NCBI RefSeq assembly: GCF_910577345.1
Contig: NZ_CAJTMT010000001.1
Location: 216,930 to 280,929 of the forward strand
DNA: 64,000 nucleotides
Direction: 5' to 3'
Source of the DNA: an uncultured Duncaniella sp.
Lineage (GTDB): Bacteria > Bacteroidota > Bacteroidia > Bacteroidales > Muribaculaceae
Within the stretch, counting starts at the first letter, position 1. Each line of letters opens with the position of its first letter. The position numbers and the translations under genes were made by a program. Below are positions 46,954 through 54,642 of this stretch, piece by piece. The notes below the pieces were generated by a model. That model saw only the letters and a list, made by a program, of their open reading frames with translations. It searched no databases and was not told the origin of the DNA.

Positions 46954-48699
46954 TCAATCACCGAAAAGGGATTTCCTATCACGCTTTGCAGCAGGAGCAG
47001 CGATGGACTCGGGAACGAATTTCCAATTCGGAATCACTTCGGGGGAGATTGTTCCGCGTTTTTCAATTTCCTTTATCAGATAGAATCTCAAATCCTTGTC
47101 GGTTGCGGAAATAATGCGGGATTTGAGTTGGTCATGGGGAATACCTGCACCTTTGGTCAGCAAATCGCCACCTCCATTGCCTCGATACGAATTCACTGCA
47201 ACCTTATATGTCTTTTCCGGATCAAAGGCAGAGCCATCGGCCATTGAAGTAATGGTAATCTTCTCGCCCTGAGGCTTGGTGACATCAACAGTATAGTTGA
47301 TACCCGCAGCGGAATCAAAATTATATGACGGATTCAGGAGCTTTGCATAATCGCCCTTGGCTGCAGTACGGTTGCCGGAGAAAAGGAGCAGATTGTCATC
47401 TGCCGACTTCATCACATCGGTCCAAAGCGAATAGCTCATCTCAAGGTAGTCCTTGATTTCACGACCGGTCATAGCGATGGTGTAGAGCATGTTCTCATAT
47501 TTATAGAGAGTAAACATGTCGCTCATGTGCAAATCGCCTTCCTTGATGACAGCGTCGAACGACAGCGGAGCCGCAAGCGAGATTTCAGCGCCCGAAATGG
47601 CAAGTTGCAAGTCATGAAGAAGCTGCATGAAAGCCGACGGACCGAAATATGCATCGCGTACTGAAAATTCTCCGGTCGAGGTGCCTATCTTGCGGCTGAC
47701 AAATTCAAGAATCTCCTTGCGCTCAGGTGCAAATTCCGCCATGAATGCAGAATCCGGTTTCAGATTATTGACTGAAGTTAGTTTACCGCTGACCTTTTTA
47801 CCGATAACCTTGCCGGTATCGTCAAGCGTGAAGGTCACCTCACCTTCCGCAATATGGTTGGCGTTGTTTGCAGGGTTGAGCACTACGGCATCTGAGTTGA
47901 CGGGATTCTTTCCGGTAGAGTTGAAAAGAGTATGGTCATGACCCATGAAGATAATATCAAAGCCGGGAACCTGTTCAGCGACAAGCACCGACGCATTCTC
48001 CCTCCATTCGCCCGTCATCTTTGCGGAATCGTGACCGGAATGGAAGAGACCGATAAGCAAGTCAGGTTTCTCCTTCTCCATAATCTCAGGTACCCATTTC
48101 TTCGCCGACTCAACCATATCCTCAAACTCCAGCCCCTCCCATAGTGTCTCGGGAAGCCAAGCCGGAATTGCGGGAGTAAGGAGTCCGAACACGACAATCT
48201 TCACTCCGGCACGGTTGATGACAGCGTAGGGTTGCAGATACGGTTTACCTGTCTTGCGGTCAATCACATTCGCGCCGAGCAAGGGAAGACTTCCCAGATC
48301 GGAACGGTAGCGGTCATAGACGGCATGACCGGTCTCCACATCATGGTTTCCGATGGTCTGCGCATCATAGCCGATGAAATTAAGCATCCTTGCGGTCGGA
48401 TGGGCCACATCGGTTTTCAAAAAATTGTAATAGTAGGCCGTCGGCTGTCCCTGAAGGATGTCGCCATTGTCAAGAAGGATGATCTTGTCGCTTCCGAGAG
48501 AATCCCGGAGTTCACGCACACGGGTGGCAACTCTTGCAAGAGAGCCGTCACCCGGTGAAAGAGTTATGAAATTGTAGGGAAAGAAATTCCCGTGGACGTC
48601 AGAAGTCGCCGCTATTTTAAGCGTCAGCTCCTCGGCCGATCCGTTGGCCGGTACGAGGAGTGATGATGCAATAGTCATTGCCAATAAATATTTTTTCAA
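46954..48699 (-). CDS. 5'-nucleotidase / UDP-sugar hydrolase family metallophosphoesterase
   Basis: The 581-residue exported protein has a signal peptide (about 1-22), an N-terminal metallophosphoesterase domain and a C-terminal 5'-nucleotidase domain. Metal-binding motifs are SDVHGNFFPY (D34, H36), LLDNGDILQG (D77 or D80), GNHDVE (N118, H119), HSGHD and GHDHTLF. The C-terminal part has the substrate-binding stretch NSYRGNGGGDLL. It should hydrolyse nucleotides, UDP-sugars or 2',3'-cyclic nucleotides in the periplasm for scavenging. I cannot separate UshA-like from CpdB-like activity. Confidence 0.92.
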   Translation of the reverse strand: MKKYLLAMTIASSLLVPANGSAEELTLKIAATSDVHGNFFPYNFITLSPGDGSLARVATRVRELRDSLGSDKIILLDNGDILQGQPTAYYYNFLKTDVAHPTARMLNFIGYDAQTIGNHDVETGHAVYDRYRSDLGSLPLLGANVIDRKTGKPYLQPYAVINRAGVKIVVFGLLTPAIPAWLPETLWEGLEFEDMVESAKKWVPEIMEKEKPDLLIGLFHSGHDSAKMTGEWRENASVLVAEQVPGFDIIFMGHDHTLFNSTGKNPVNSDAVVLNPANNANHIAEGEVTFTLDDTGKVIGKKVSGKLTSVNNLKPDSAFMAEFAPERKEILEFVSRKIGTSTGEFSVRDAYFGPSAFMQLLHDLQLAISGAEISLAAPLSFDAVIKEGDLHMSDMFTLYKYENMLYTIAMTGREIKDYLEMSYSLWTDVMKSADDNLLLFSGNRTAAKGDYAKLLNPSYNFDSAAGINYTVDVTKPQGEKITITSMADGSAFDPEKTYKVAVNSYRGNGGGDLLTKGAGIPHDQLKSRIISATDKDLRFYLIKEIEKRGTISPEVIPNWKFVPESIAAPAAKRDRKSLFGD

Positions 48700-48739
48700 T
48701 TCTGTCTGTATTTTTAATGGTACTTAAAGGTCTTCTAAA

Positions 48740-49513
48740 TCAAGGGTTAGGGCCGGTATATATCGCCCTCACTTTACCGACAGGGAGGGAGCCTTCGACT
48801 TTCAGCGGTATTCTCTGTCCGTCGGTCGAAATCCATCCGGAAATAGGCTCGGAACTCTCGACACCTTTTCGGGTAAAGGTGAAATTGATATAGTAAGCGG
48901 AAAATGTGCGACCGTTGAGTGAAACCGATTTCTTGCCTTTATATGTAATCCTAAGTTTCTCTTTCTTCGAACCTGAGAAAATATTGACAGCTATACTCTG
49001 ACCATTTTTCATATTGTCGAAATCAAGAGTCCTCAGATAGAAGAACGAGCTCAGCATGTCGACTGTCATTCCCTGGGCTTCGAGATGAAGCGTGGAACTG
49101 GTCATCGGTTCTCCGGGAGCCGAACGCTTATAGCGGACAGCATCAGCCGTAAAGGTGTTGCCATCATGCTGGAAATGGAGCACATCTTTCTTGTACTTAC
49201 CATTCTCATGAGCGATATAGGTATAGCTCACCGGGAAAAAACCATCTTTGGTCATTGTCGTATAGAGGGTGTCGCGCAGCATATAGATGCTGTTGGCCCA
49301 CGGAGCGTTTTCGGCATAGACCGATGCCCGATAAAGATCTCCATCATTGCGGAGAGTCATTGTCGCATAGCCGGCAACCTTGTTGATGAAACCCCACTTA
49401 TACATCACGTCGTAGGTAAGTGTCTCGTCGACAAGCGAAACAGGATTGGCTGCATTAGCAGTTGAAGAGCAGAGTAAAAGCCCTAACAGAGCTTTGAAAA
49501 ATTTAGATTTCAT
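48740..49513 (-). CDS. DUF3108 domain protein
   Basis: The 257-residue protein has a signal peptide (about 1-21) and a single beta-rich domain that I recognise as DUF3108: it opens with ETLTYDVMYKWGFINKVAGYATM and ends with WISTDGQRIPLKVEGSLPVGKVRA. The family is exported and its function is unknown. The gene lies between the 5'-nucleotidase and thymidine kinase genes on the same strand, 40 bases from the former and 72 from the latter. Confidence 0.85.
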   Translation of the reverse strand: MKSKFFKALLGLLLCSSTANAANPVSLVDETLTYDVMYKWGFINKVAGYATMTLRNDGDLYRASVYAENAPWANSIYMLRDTLYTTMTKDGFFPVSYTYIAHENGKYKKDVLHFQHDGNTFTADAVRYKRSAPGEPMTSSTLHLEAQGMTVDMLSSFFYLRTLDFDNMKNGQSIAVNIFSGSKKEKLRITYKGKKSVSLNGRTFSAYYINFTFTRKGVESSEPISGWISTDGQRIPLKVEGSLPVGKVRAIYTGPNP

Positions 49514-49585
49514 ATACGATGTATTGATTGACCGATTCCCGACGTTGTCATCCTCTATATATGACCATCAAAATCAGTCCGGTAT

Positions 49586-50227
49586 TCAATCAGTTGACAG
49601 TTCTCGGAACGGAAGCACCGACCGGTAGGACTGTTCGATTCGCTTGTTGCGCCAACACTTACGGCAGACGGCAATGTAACGGTCGTCACCACCAATCTCC
49701 ACCTGCTCACCCTCCTCGACAAAATCACCGTTGCGGTCAATTCGGGCATTTATAATGGTCTTTCGGCCACATGTGCAAGTGGATTTTATCTCATCAATGG
49801 TGTCGGCGATTTCAAACAGACGACGGGAACCCTCGAAGAGCTTGCTCTGGAAATCGGTGCGCAATCCGTAGCATATCACGTTGCTACCGAAATCATCCAC
49901 TATTCTTGACAATTGGTCCACCTGCTCGACCGTGAGGAACTGAGCTTCATCGACAAGAAACCAGTCAATCACAGCCATCGACTCTTCAAAAAGCTCCTGA
50001 GCCATCTCATATAGGTTGGTATCGTGGTAGATCCACTTACATTCCCGCTGGATGCCGATGCGCGACTTGATAACGTTGGTCAGATCGCGCGTGTCAATGA
50101 CGGGCTTCAGACATACATATTTCATGGAGCGCTCCTCAAAATTGTATGCAGTCGTGAGGAGCAATGCAGTCTTTGCCGACCCCATTGTGCCGTAGCGAAA
50201 ATATAGCTTACCTTTTCTGTTCATCAT
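49586..50227 (-). CDS. tdk: Thymidine kinase
   Basis: This cytoplasmic enzyme phosphorylates thymidine to dTMP with ATP in the salvage pathway. The 213-residue protein is of the small zinc-containing type II class. It has a P-loop (GTMGSAKT, residues 13-20), the catalytic DEAQF (D93, E94), CYGLRTDF, and four zinc-binding cysteines (C151, C153, C188, C191). A second ATG at codon 2 is an equally possible start. A -7 box lies upstream, overlapping the end of the preceding lipoprotein-gene spacer. Confidence 0.97.
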   Translation of the reverse strand: MMNRKGKLYFRYGTMGSAKTALLLTTAYNFEERSMKYVCLKPVIDTRDLTNVIKSRIGIQRECKWIYHDTNLYEMAQELFEESMAVIDWFLVDEAQFLTVEQVDQLSRIVDDFGSNVICYGLRTDFQSKLFEGSRRLFEIADTIDEIKSTCTCGRKTIINARIDRNGDFVEEGEQVEIGGDDRYIAVCRKCWRNKRIEQSYRSVLPFRELSTD

Positions 50228-50250
50228 TTTCGATTATAAAGATTATACAG

Positions 50251-50258
50251 CAAAGGTA
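50251..50258 (-). promoter_or_regulatory. Possible -7 box for tdk
   Basis: On the minus strand this reads TACCTTTG, matching TAnnTTTG, 24 bases before the tdk ATG and 13 bases after the stop codon of the preceding gene. No -33 element is obvious. Confidence 0.4.
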
Positions 50259-50270
50259 AGGAATTTTTTC

Positions 50271-50891
50271 TTATTGCTGCGCTCCTTGACGCGTAAAGAC
50301 GCAATCCATTTTACCGATTTCAAATTTCAGCAACGGGCCCTTGACCTTGACATCGTCGAGGTGACGGATGGAAGCATAGCGCATGGCGAGCGCCCTCTTC
50401 ATGGCTCCACTGACTGACTGAGAGACCGAAGGCTTGAGCGAATCAATTTGGACATTATTTGTCCCGAGCATTGCATTGCCCTCCGCCACGACATCCGACG
50501 GATCAACTTCGACATTCAAGGTGTTTATATCAAGAGCCAGGGCAATTTCATCATCGTCAATGACTGTCCATGTGCCGCTTATTGAGGATTTTGCCGTTGC
50601 TGTCAGTGTAAGAGGCTCGACATAGTCGGCATCGGCCACCACCTGTGTGGATACGGTAAGCATACCGGCAATCACTATCGGACCGCTTTTATCGCCCATA
50701 GCTGAACTTGCAACAGGCGCGGAGAAATCAAGAGTTTCAAGAATTGTAGCGGTCACAGCCGAATTGTCAGTGAAATTCTCGGGAGTACCCGACCATGAGC
50801 CTTGAATATTTTTGGCGAGACGGCTGCTACCGTCGCATGACACAAGAGCGAGTGCCGCAAAAATGCAGGCGGATGTAATCAAACCTTTCAT
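50271..50891 (-). CDS. Hypothetical lipoprotein
   Basis: The 206-residue protein has a lipoprotein signal (ALALVSC, C19). The mature part is beta-rich with many Thr, Ser and Asp residues and opens with NIQGSWSGTPENF, a lipocalin-like start; a central SISGTWTVIDDDEI repeats the G-x-W pattern. A lipocalin-like or DUF-type lipoprotein is likely, but no family is recognised. The gene is divergent from the ssb gene. Confidence 0.75.
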   Translation of the reverse strand: MKGLITSACIFAALALVSCDGSSRLAKNIQGSWSGTPENFTDNSAVTATILETLDFSAPVASSAMGDKSGPIVIAGMLTVSTQVVADADYVEPLTLTATAKSSISGTWTVIDDDEIALALDINTLNVEVDPSDVVAEGNAMLGTNNVQIDSLKPSVSQSVSGAMKRALAMRYASIRHLDDVKVKGPLLKFEIGKMDCVFTRQGAQQ

Positions 50892-50976
50892 TTCCGAATT
50901 AAATTCAAATTATTAACTATTTTTAGAATAAACGCCATTACATTAAGATTAGTTTCTTGCCTATCGAAAAATTTAT

Positions 50977-50984
50977 TAATTTTG
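50977..50984 (+). promoter_or_regulatory. Possible -7 box for the ssb gene
   Basis: The sequence reads TAATTTTG, matching TAnnTTTG, with TTG at 50957-50959, 17 bases upstream. Transcription would start near 50991, which supports the inner GTG (51054) as the translation start rather than GTG 51000. Confidence 0.5.
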
Positions 50985-51053
50985 TAAACCGTAATTGGGG
51001 TGGACACACCTCAACAAGCACATCAAACATCCTCTAAAATCTTTCTTCACAAG

Positions 51054-51389
51054 GTGAGTGTCAACAAAGTCATACTGATAGGAAATGTCGGGACTGACCC
51101 CGAAATCCGCTATATCGAAACTCGTCCGATCGCAACATTCCGACTTGCGACCAACGAGCGTGAGCGCACACGTCCGGACGGAACAAAGATTCCCGAGCGC
51201 ACGGAATGGCACACCATTATAATGTGGGATTCAGCGGCTGAATTCGCCGAAAAATACATACGGACAGGTTCCCGTCTATATGTTGAGGGGAAAATACGCT
51301 ACCGCATCTGGGAAGACCGCAACGCCATCAAGAGAAACGTCACGGAAATCTATGTTGACAATTTCGAACTGCTCGGCCTTAACAAATAA
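51054..51389 (+). CDS. ssb: Short single-stranded DNA-binding protein
   Basis: The protein has an OB-fold domain beginning VSVNKVILIGNVG and including DPEIRYIETRPIATFRLATNE and the conserved WHTIIMW. I chose GTG 51054, giving 111 residues, because the family N-terminus (M-x-VNKVILIG) starts exactly there; an in-frame GTG at 51000 would add 18 residues of no family character. The chain ends just after the OB-fold (ELLGLNK) and lacks the acidic DDxIPF-type tail that recruits repair proteins. It is therefore probably a secondary SSB paralogue rather than the main replication SSB. Confidence 0.9.
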   Translation: MSVNKVILIGNVGTDPEIRYIETRPIATFRLATNERERTRPDGTKIPERTEWHTIIMWDSAAEFAEKYIRTGSRLYVEGKIRYRIWEDRNAIKRNVTEIYVDNFELLGLNK

Positions 51390-51397
51390 GATAACCT

Positions 51398-51423
51398 GAT
51401 TGACAGGATAACCTCTGTCAATC
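51398..51423. terminator. Hairpin between ssb and the converging small gene
   Basis: Nine-base arms GATTGACAG (51398-51406) and CTGTCAATC (51415-51423) enclose an 8-base loop. It starts 8 bases after the ssb stop codon. There is no T-run on the plus strand, so termination efficiency is unclear. Confidence 0.5.
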
Positions 51424-51496
51424 CCACTCTCCATACCCCCACACCTTAAATTATAATCATCCTCCTTTATTTGCGTAAGGCGGTCACTTCCATCCA

Positions 51497-51793
51497 TCAA
51501 CACTCCATTCCCGCGAAGAGTGAAGGATAGTCTGTCTTGCCGGTGGTTTTGCGCGTATTTGCCACCGGGCGTTTCGGGCTTGAATTGAGCACAATGTTGT
51601 GTTGCTGCACCCACCCCTGAGTGCTGTTCCTTATGCGTAGTGTGACAACTCCCTTTGCCGGCTCCGTGCGATCTTTGACATGACGGAGGACATCGCCGAT
51701 GGTGGCTGCGCCACACAGACTTGTAGAGAGAAGCGTGACACCGCTGCTGAGTGCGGTGACATAAAGAACGTCGGTGCGATTGATTGCTGTCAT
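51497..51793 (-). CDS. Small conserved hypothetical protein
   Basis: The protein has 98 residues and no signal peptide. It starts MTAINRTDVLYVTALSSG, followed by a VTLRIRNSTQGWVQQ segment and a basic C-terminal tail. I recall similar short proteins in gut Bacteroidales with the same opening and the RNSTQGW motif, but none with a known role. A -7 box lies 59 bases upstream, and the gene stands alone, converging on ssb and divergent from the efflux operon, which supports it being real. Confidence 0.65.
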   Translation of the reverse strand: MTAINRTDVLYVTALSSGVTLLSTSLCGAATIGDVLRHVKDRTEPAKGVVTLRIRNSTQGWVQQHNIVLNSSPKRPVANTRKTTGKTDYPSLFAGMEC

Positions 51794-51851
51794 ACTTGTT
51801 TCCTTTTTAATTAAATTTTACCAATCTGGAGATATTCCGTTGATTATGATG

Positions 51852-51859
51852 CAAATTTA
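51852..51859 (-). promoter_or_regulatory. Possible -7 box for the 98-residue protein gene
   Basis: On the minus strand this reads TAAATTTG, matching TAnnTTTG; a TTTG lies 15 bases further upstream (51875-51878). The gap 51794-52006 otherwise shows no clear signal for the efflux operon. Confidence 0.45.
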
Positions 51860-52006
51860 CGCCCATCCATGTGCCAAATACATGCACATCCACATAAATA
51901 TACGTTAAAACAACGCCTAAGCACCATTTTTTAAGCAAATATTGACAGTATTCCGGCTGAACCCCACCTTTAGTTGAAATGTTTGAATGACAGCAACTCT
52001 ACATTT

Positions 52007-53419
52007 ATGAGAAAAATCATTCACGTTTTGACTTTTGCCTCGATGCTTCTTGCAGGCTCAGTCTGCAGCACAACGGCACAAACCTCCGACCGACAAATTC
52101 TTAAGAACAGTCTGCCTGAGAGATGGACTTACGCGTCAGATATTGAACAGACACTTCCCGCTGACGACAATTGGTGGAAACGATTCAACGACCCTCTGCT
52201 TGATTCACTCATATCCGTCGCGATGGACAATAATTTCGATGTGCTCACCGCTCTCGGCCGTATAAACATGGCTAAGGCGGAGGTGAAAAGTGCCGAAGCG
52301 GGCTACTATCCGACTTTCGGGCTGTCGGCCGGATACACGAAGGGCCGTAATGCCGGAGCAATCAGCGGCAGCAAGGTTCCGTCGACAAATTCGAGCTACT
52401 TCAATCTCGGGGCAGATATGCAATGGGAAATTGATGTATTCGGCAAAATAACCGCAGGAGTGAAGAATAAAAAGGCTCTCTACCATGCAAGCCGCGCCGA
52501 CTACATGGCAACAATGGTCAGCGTCGCAGCGGACCTCGCCACCTACTATTTCAATCTCCGTGTGTTCCAGCGTCAGCTCTATGTCACCAATCAGCATCTG
52601 GCATCGCAACAACGTGTGGTCGACATCGTAAAAGCCCGTTTCGAAGCAGGACTTGTCTCAAAACTCGACGTCGCCCAGGCCCTGACCGTCTACTACTCGA
52701 CCGAAGCCACAATCCCGCAACTGGAATCATCGGTCAAGCAGGCCGAGAATGCCATTGCTATATTAATAGGTGTCTACCCGGAAGAAATCACTTCCAGACT
52801 TGAGGCTCCGTGGACCACTCCGGACTACCGCCATCTCGTCCCGGCCGGAGTTCCTGCCAACCTTCTCCGCCGTCGTCCCGACATCCTTGCCGCCGAATAT
52901 GAGGTAAGCGCCTACGCAGCTTCGCTCGGCATAGCAAAAAAAGATTTCCTCCCTACCCTGTCGCTCAACGGTTCGATCGGTGTCGCCGCCCATGATGCAA
53001 AAGATATGTTCAAGAACAATAGCCTTGAATACAGCATCGCACCCACTCTCACATGGACACTCTTCGACGGTTTCGCGAGGAAACATGCCGTAGCTGAAGC
53101 ACGCGAACAGATGAAAATAGGAATCGAGAACTACAATCTGACCGTCATGACAGCCGTCCAGGAAGTGGACAACGCCATGATAGCCTATTCATCAGCCCTC
53201 CGTGCCATTGACAGTTATACGCGGGTCATCGAACAGTGCGATGAATCATTCCATCTTTCGGTGGACCTTTATAAAGAAGGTCTCACATCCTTCACAAACG
53301 TTGTTGATGCCCAAATCAACAGTCTCACATACGCAAATTCACTTATCTCCGCAAGGGGCAACACATTCATAAGCCTTATCAATCTCTACAAGGCATTGGG
53401 TGGCGCACCGACAGAATAA
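52007..53419 (+). CDS. Outer-membrane efflux channel, TolC/OprM (NodT) family
   Basis: This forms the outer-membrane duct of the tripartite pump. ATG 52007 is preferred to the in-frame TTG 51974 because it opens directly on the signal peptide. The protein has about 470 residues and two outer-membrane-efflux repeats (DPLLDSLISVAMDNNFDVLTA, and from about 280 RRPDILAAEYEVSAYAASLGIAKKDFLPTLSL). The signal peptide may be of the lipoprotein type (LLAGSVC), as in many NodT channels. It lies 34 bases before the adaptor gene in the same operon. Confidence 0.95.
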   Translation: MRKIIHVLTFASMLLAGSVCSTTAQTSDRQILKNSLPERWTYASDIEQTLPADDNWWKRFNDPLLDSLISVAMDNNFDVLTALGRINMAKAEVKSAEAGYYPTFGLSAGYTKGRNAGAISGSKVPSTNSSYFNLGADMQWEIDVFGKITAGVKNKKALYHASRADYMATMVSVAADLATYYFNLRVFQRQLYVTNQHLASQQRVVDIVKARFEAGLVSKLDVAQALTVYYSTEATIPQLESSVKQAENAIAILIGVYPEEITSRLEAPWTTPDYRHLVPAGVPANLLRRRPDILAAEYEVSAYAASLGIAKKDFLPTLSLNGSIGVAAHDAKDMFKNNSLEYSIAPTLTWTLFDGFARKHAVAEAREQMKIGIENYNLTVMTAVQEVDNAMIAYSSALRAIDSYTRVIEQCDESFHLSVDLYKEGLTSFTNVVDAQINSLTYANSLISARGNTFISLINLYKALGGAPTE

Positions 53420-53453
53420 CCACAAACCTTTCCAACGCTAATCATCAGACATT

Positions 53454-54557
53454 ATGAATACGAAATTTACATTGGTCGCACTTGCAGCCTCAATCCTCGC
53501 CACATCCTGTGGGGGACACAAGAAGGCCGACAGTCATGAATCGGAAGAAACAGTCAGTGTCGCCCTTCCGGAAGTGGACTCCGTGACTTTAAGCAACACA
53601 TATCCCGGCGAACTCGTAGCGACACTGAAAGTCGATGTCGTGGCGAGGGTAAGCGGACAGCTACTCTCCAAAAACTACACAAGCGGCGACTTCGTCAAGA
53701 AAGGCACTCTCCTCTTTAAAATTGAGGATAGCAAATACCGCGATGCAGTCCAACAGGCTGAGGCAGCCCTTGCAACGGCCAAGAGCGAACGCGACTACGC
53801 AAGCAGCCACTATGAAGCTGTCAAGAAAGCGCTTGAAAGCGATGCTGTTTCAAAAATGGAAGTAAATCAAGCCGAGAGCAGTCTCCGGCAAGCTGAAGCG
53901 GCAATCAAAAATGCACAGGCTGCCCTTGAAACCGCCCGGACAAATCTAAGCTACTGCACGATTACAGCGCCCATCTCCGGCCACGTCACCTCCTCGCCGA
54001 TTGATGTCGGCAACTATGTCAGCGGTGAGGGTGCAGCAGTCCCAATGGCGACCATATACGACACCACAACTCTCGTTGCCAATTTCGCCGTTGAGAGCAA
54101 TCAGGACATCGAGCAAGACATGGCCGGAAGCTCCTTCCTGTCCCACATACCGCTGAATTTTTCCGATTCGCTCGCCCATACTTATTACGGCGACCTCAGC
54201 TATGTCGCTCCTGCCATTGACTCCTCGACCGGAACGCTCGCTTTGCAATGCAAGATTGAGAACAAATACAACGAACTGCGTCCCGGCATGTTTGTGAAAA
54301 TTGATCTTCCCTATAAGGTGGAACCACACGCCATATTGGTCAAGGACGCTTCAATCAGCACTGACCAGCTCGGAAAATATCTCTATGTGGTCAACGATTC
54401 CAATACGGTTGTCTATACTCCCATCACCGTCGGTCCGCTGTATCGCGATTCACTCCGTGTGGTCAATTCCGGAATCGGGCCCAAATCAAAATATGTCACC
54501 AAAGCTTTGCTAAAAGTCAGGGAAGGCATGAAAGTCAAACCTGATTTGGTAAAGTAA
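53454..54557 (+). CDS. RND efflux periplasmic adaptor (membrane fusion protein)
   Basis: The adaptor joins the inner-membrane pump to the outer channel. The 367-residue protein has a lipoprotein signal (ATSCGG, C19), a biotinyl-lipoyl-like domain split around a coiled-coil hairpin of alternating Ala, Glu and Lys (about residues 95-165), and beta-barrel and membrane-proximal domains (PISGHVTSSPIDVGNYVSGE; RPGMFVKIDLP). It resembles the AcrA/MexA class. It lies 85 bases before the pump gene. Confidence 0.95.
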   Translation: MNTKFTLVALAASILATSCGGHKKADSHESEETVSVALPEVDSVTLSNTYPGELVATLKVDVVARVSGQLLSKNYTSGDFVKKGTLLFKIEDSKYRDAVQQAEAALATAKSERDYASSHYEAVKKALESDAVSKMEVNQAESSLRQAEAAIKNAQAALETARTNLSYCTITAPISGHVTSSPIDVGNYVSGEGAAVPMATIYDTTTLVANFAVESNQDIEQDMAGSSFLSHIPLNFSDSLAHTYYGDLSYVAPAIDSSTGTLALQCKIENKYNELRPGMFVKIDLPYKVEPHAILVKDASISTDQLGKYLYVVNDSNTVVYTPITVGPLYRDSLRVVNSGIGPKSKYVTKALLKVREGMKVKPDLVK

Positions 54558-54642
54558 GCTGAGACCGCCTACAAAAAGCAACCTCACGCCTCTCCCACTC
54601 CGTTTCTCAATTCCTTCAAGTTTCATCCGGAATTATACAGAC

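Noticed and set aside
46844..47114. Small plus-strand reading frames near the 5'-nucleotidase gene
   Set aside because: They lie in or opposite the inverted repeat and the 3' end of the 5'-nucleotidase gene and have no protein-like character.
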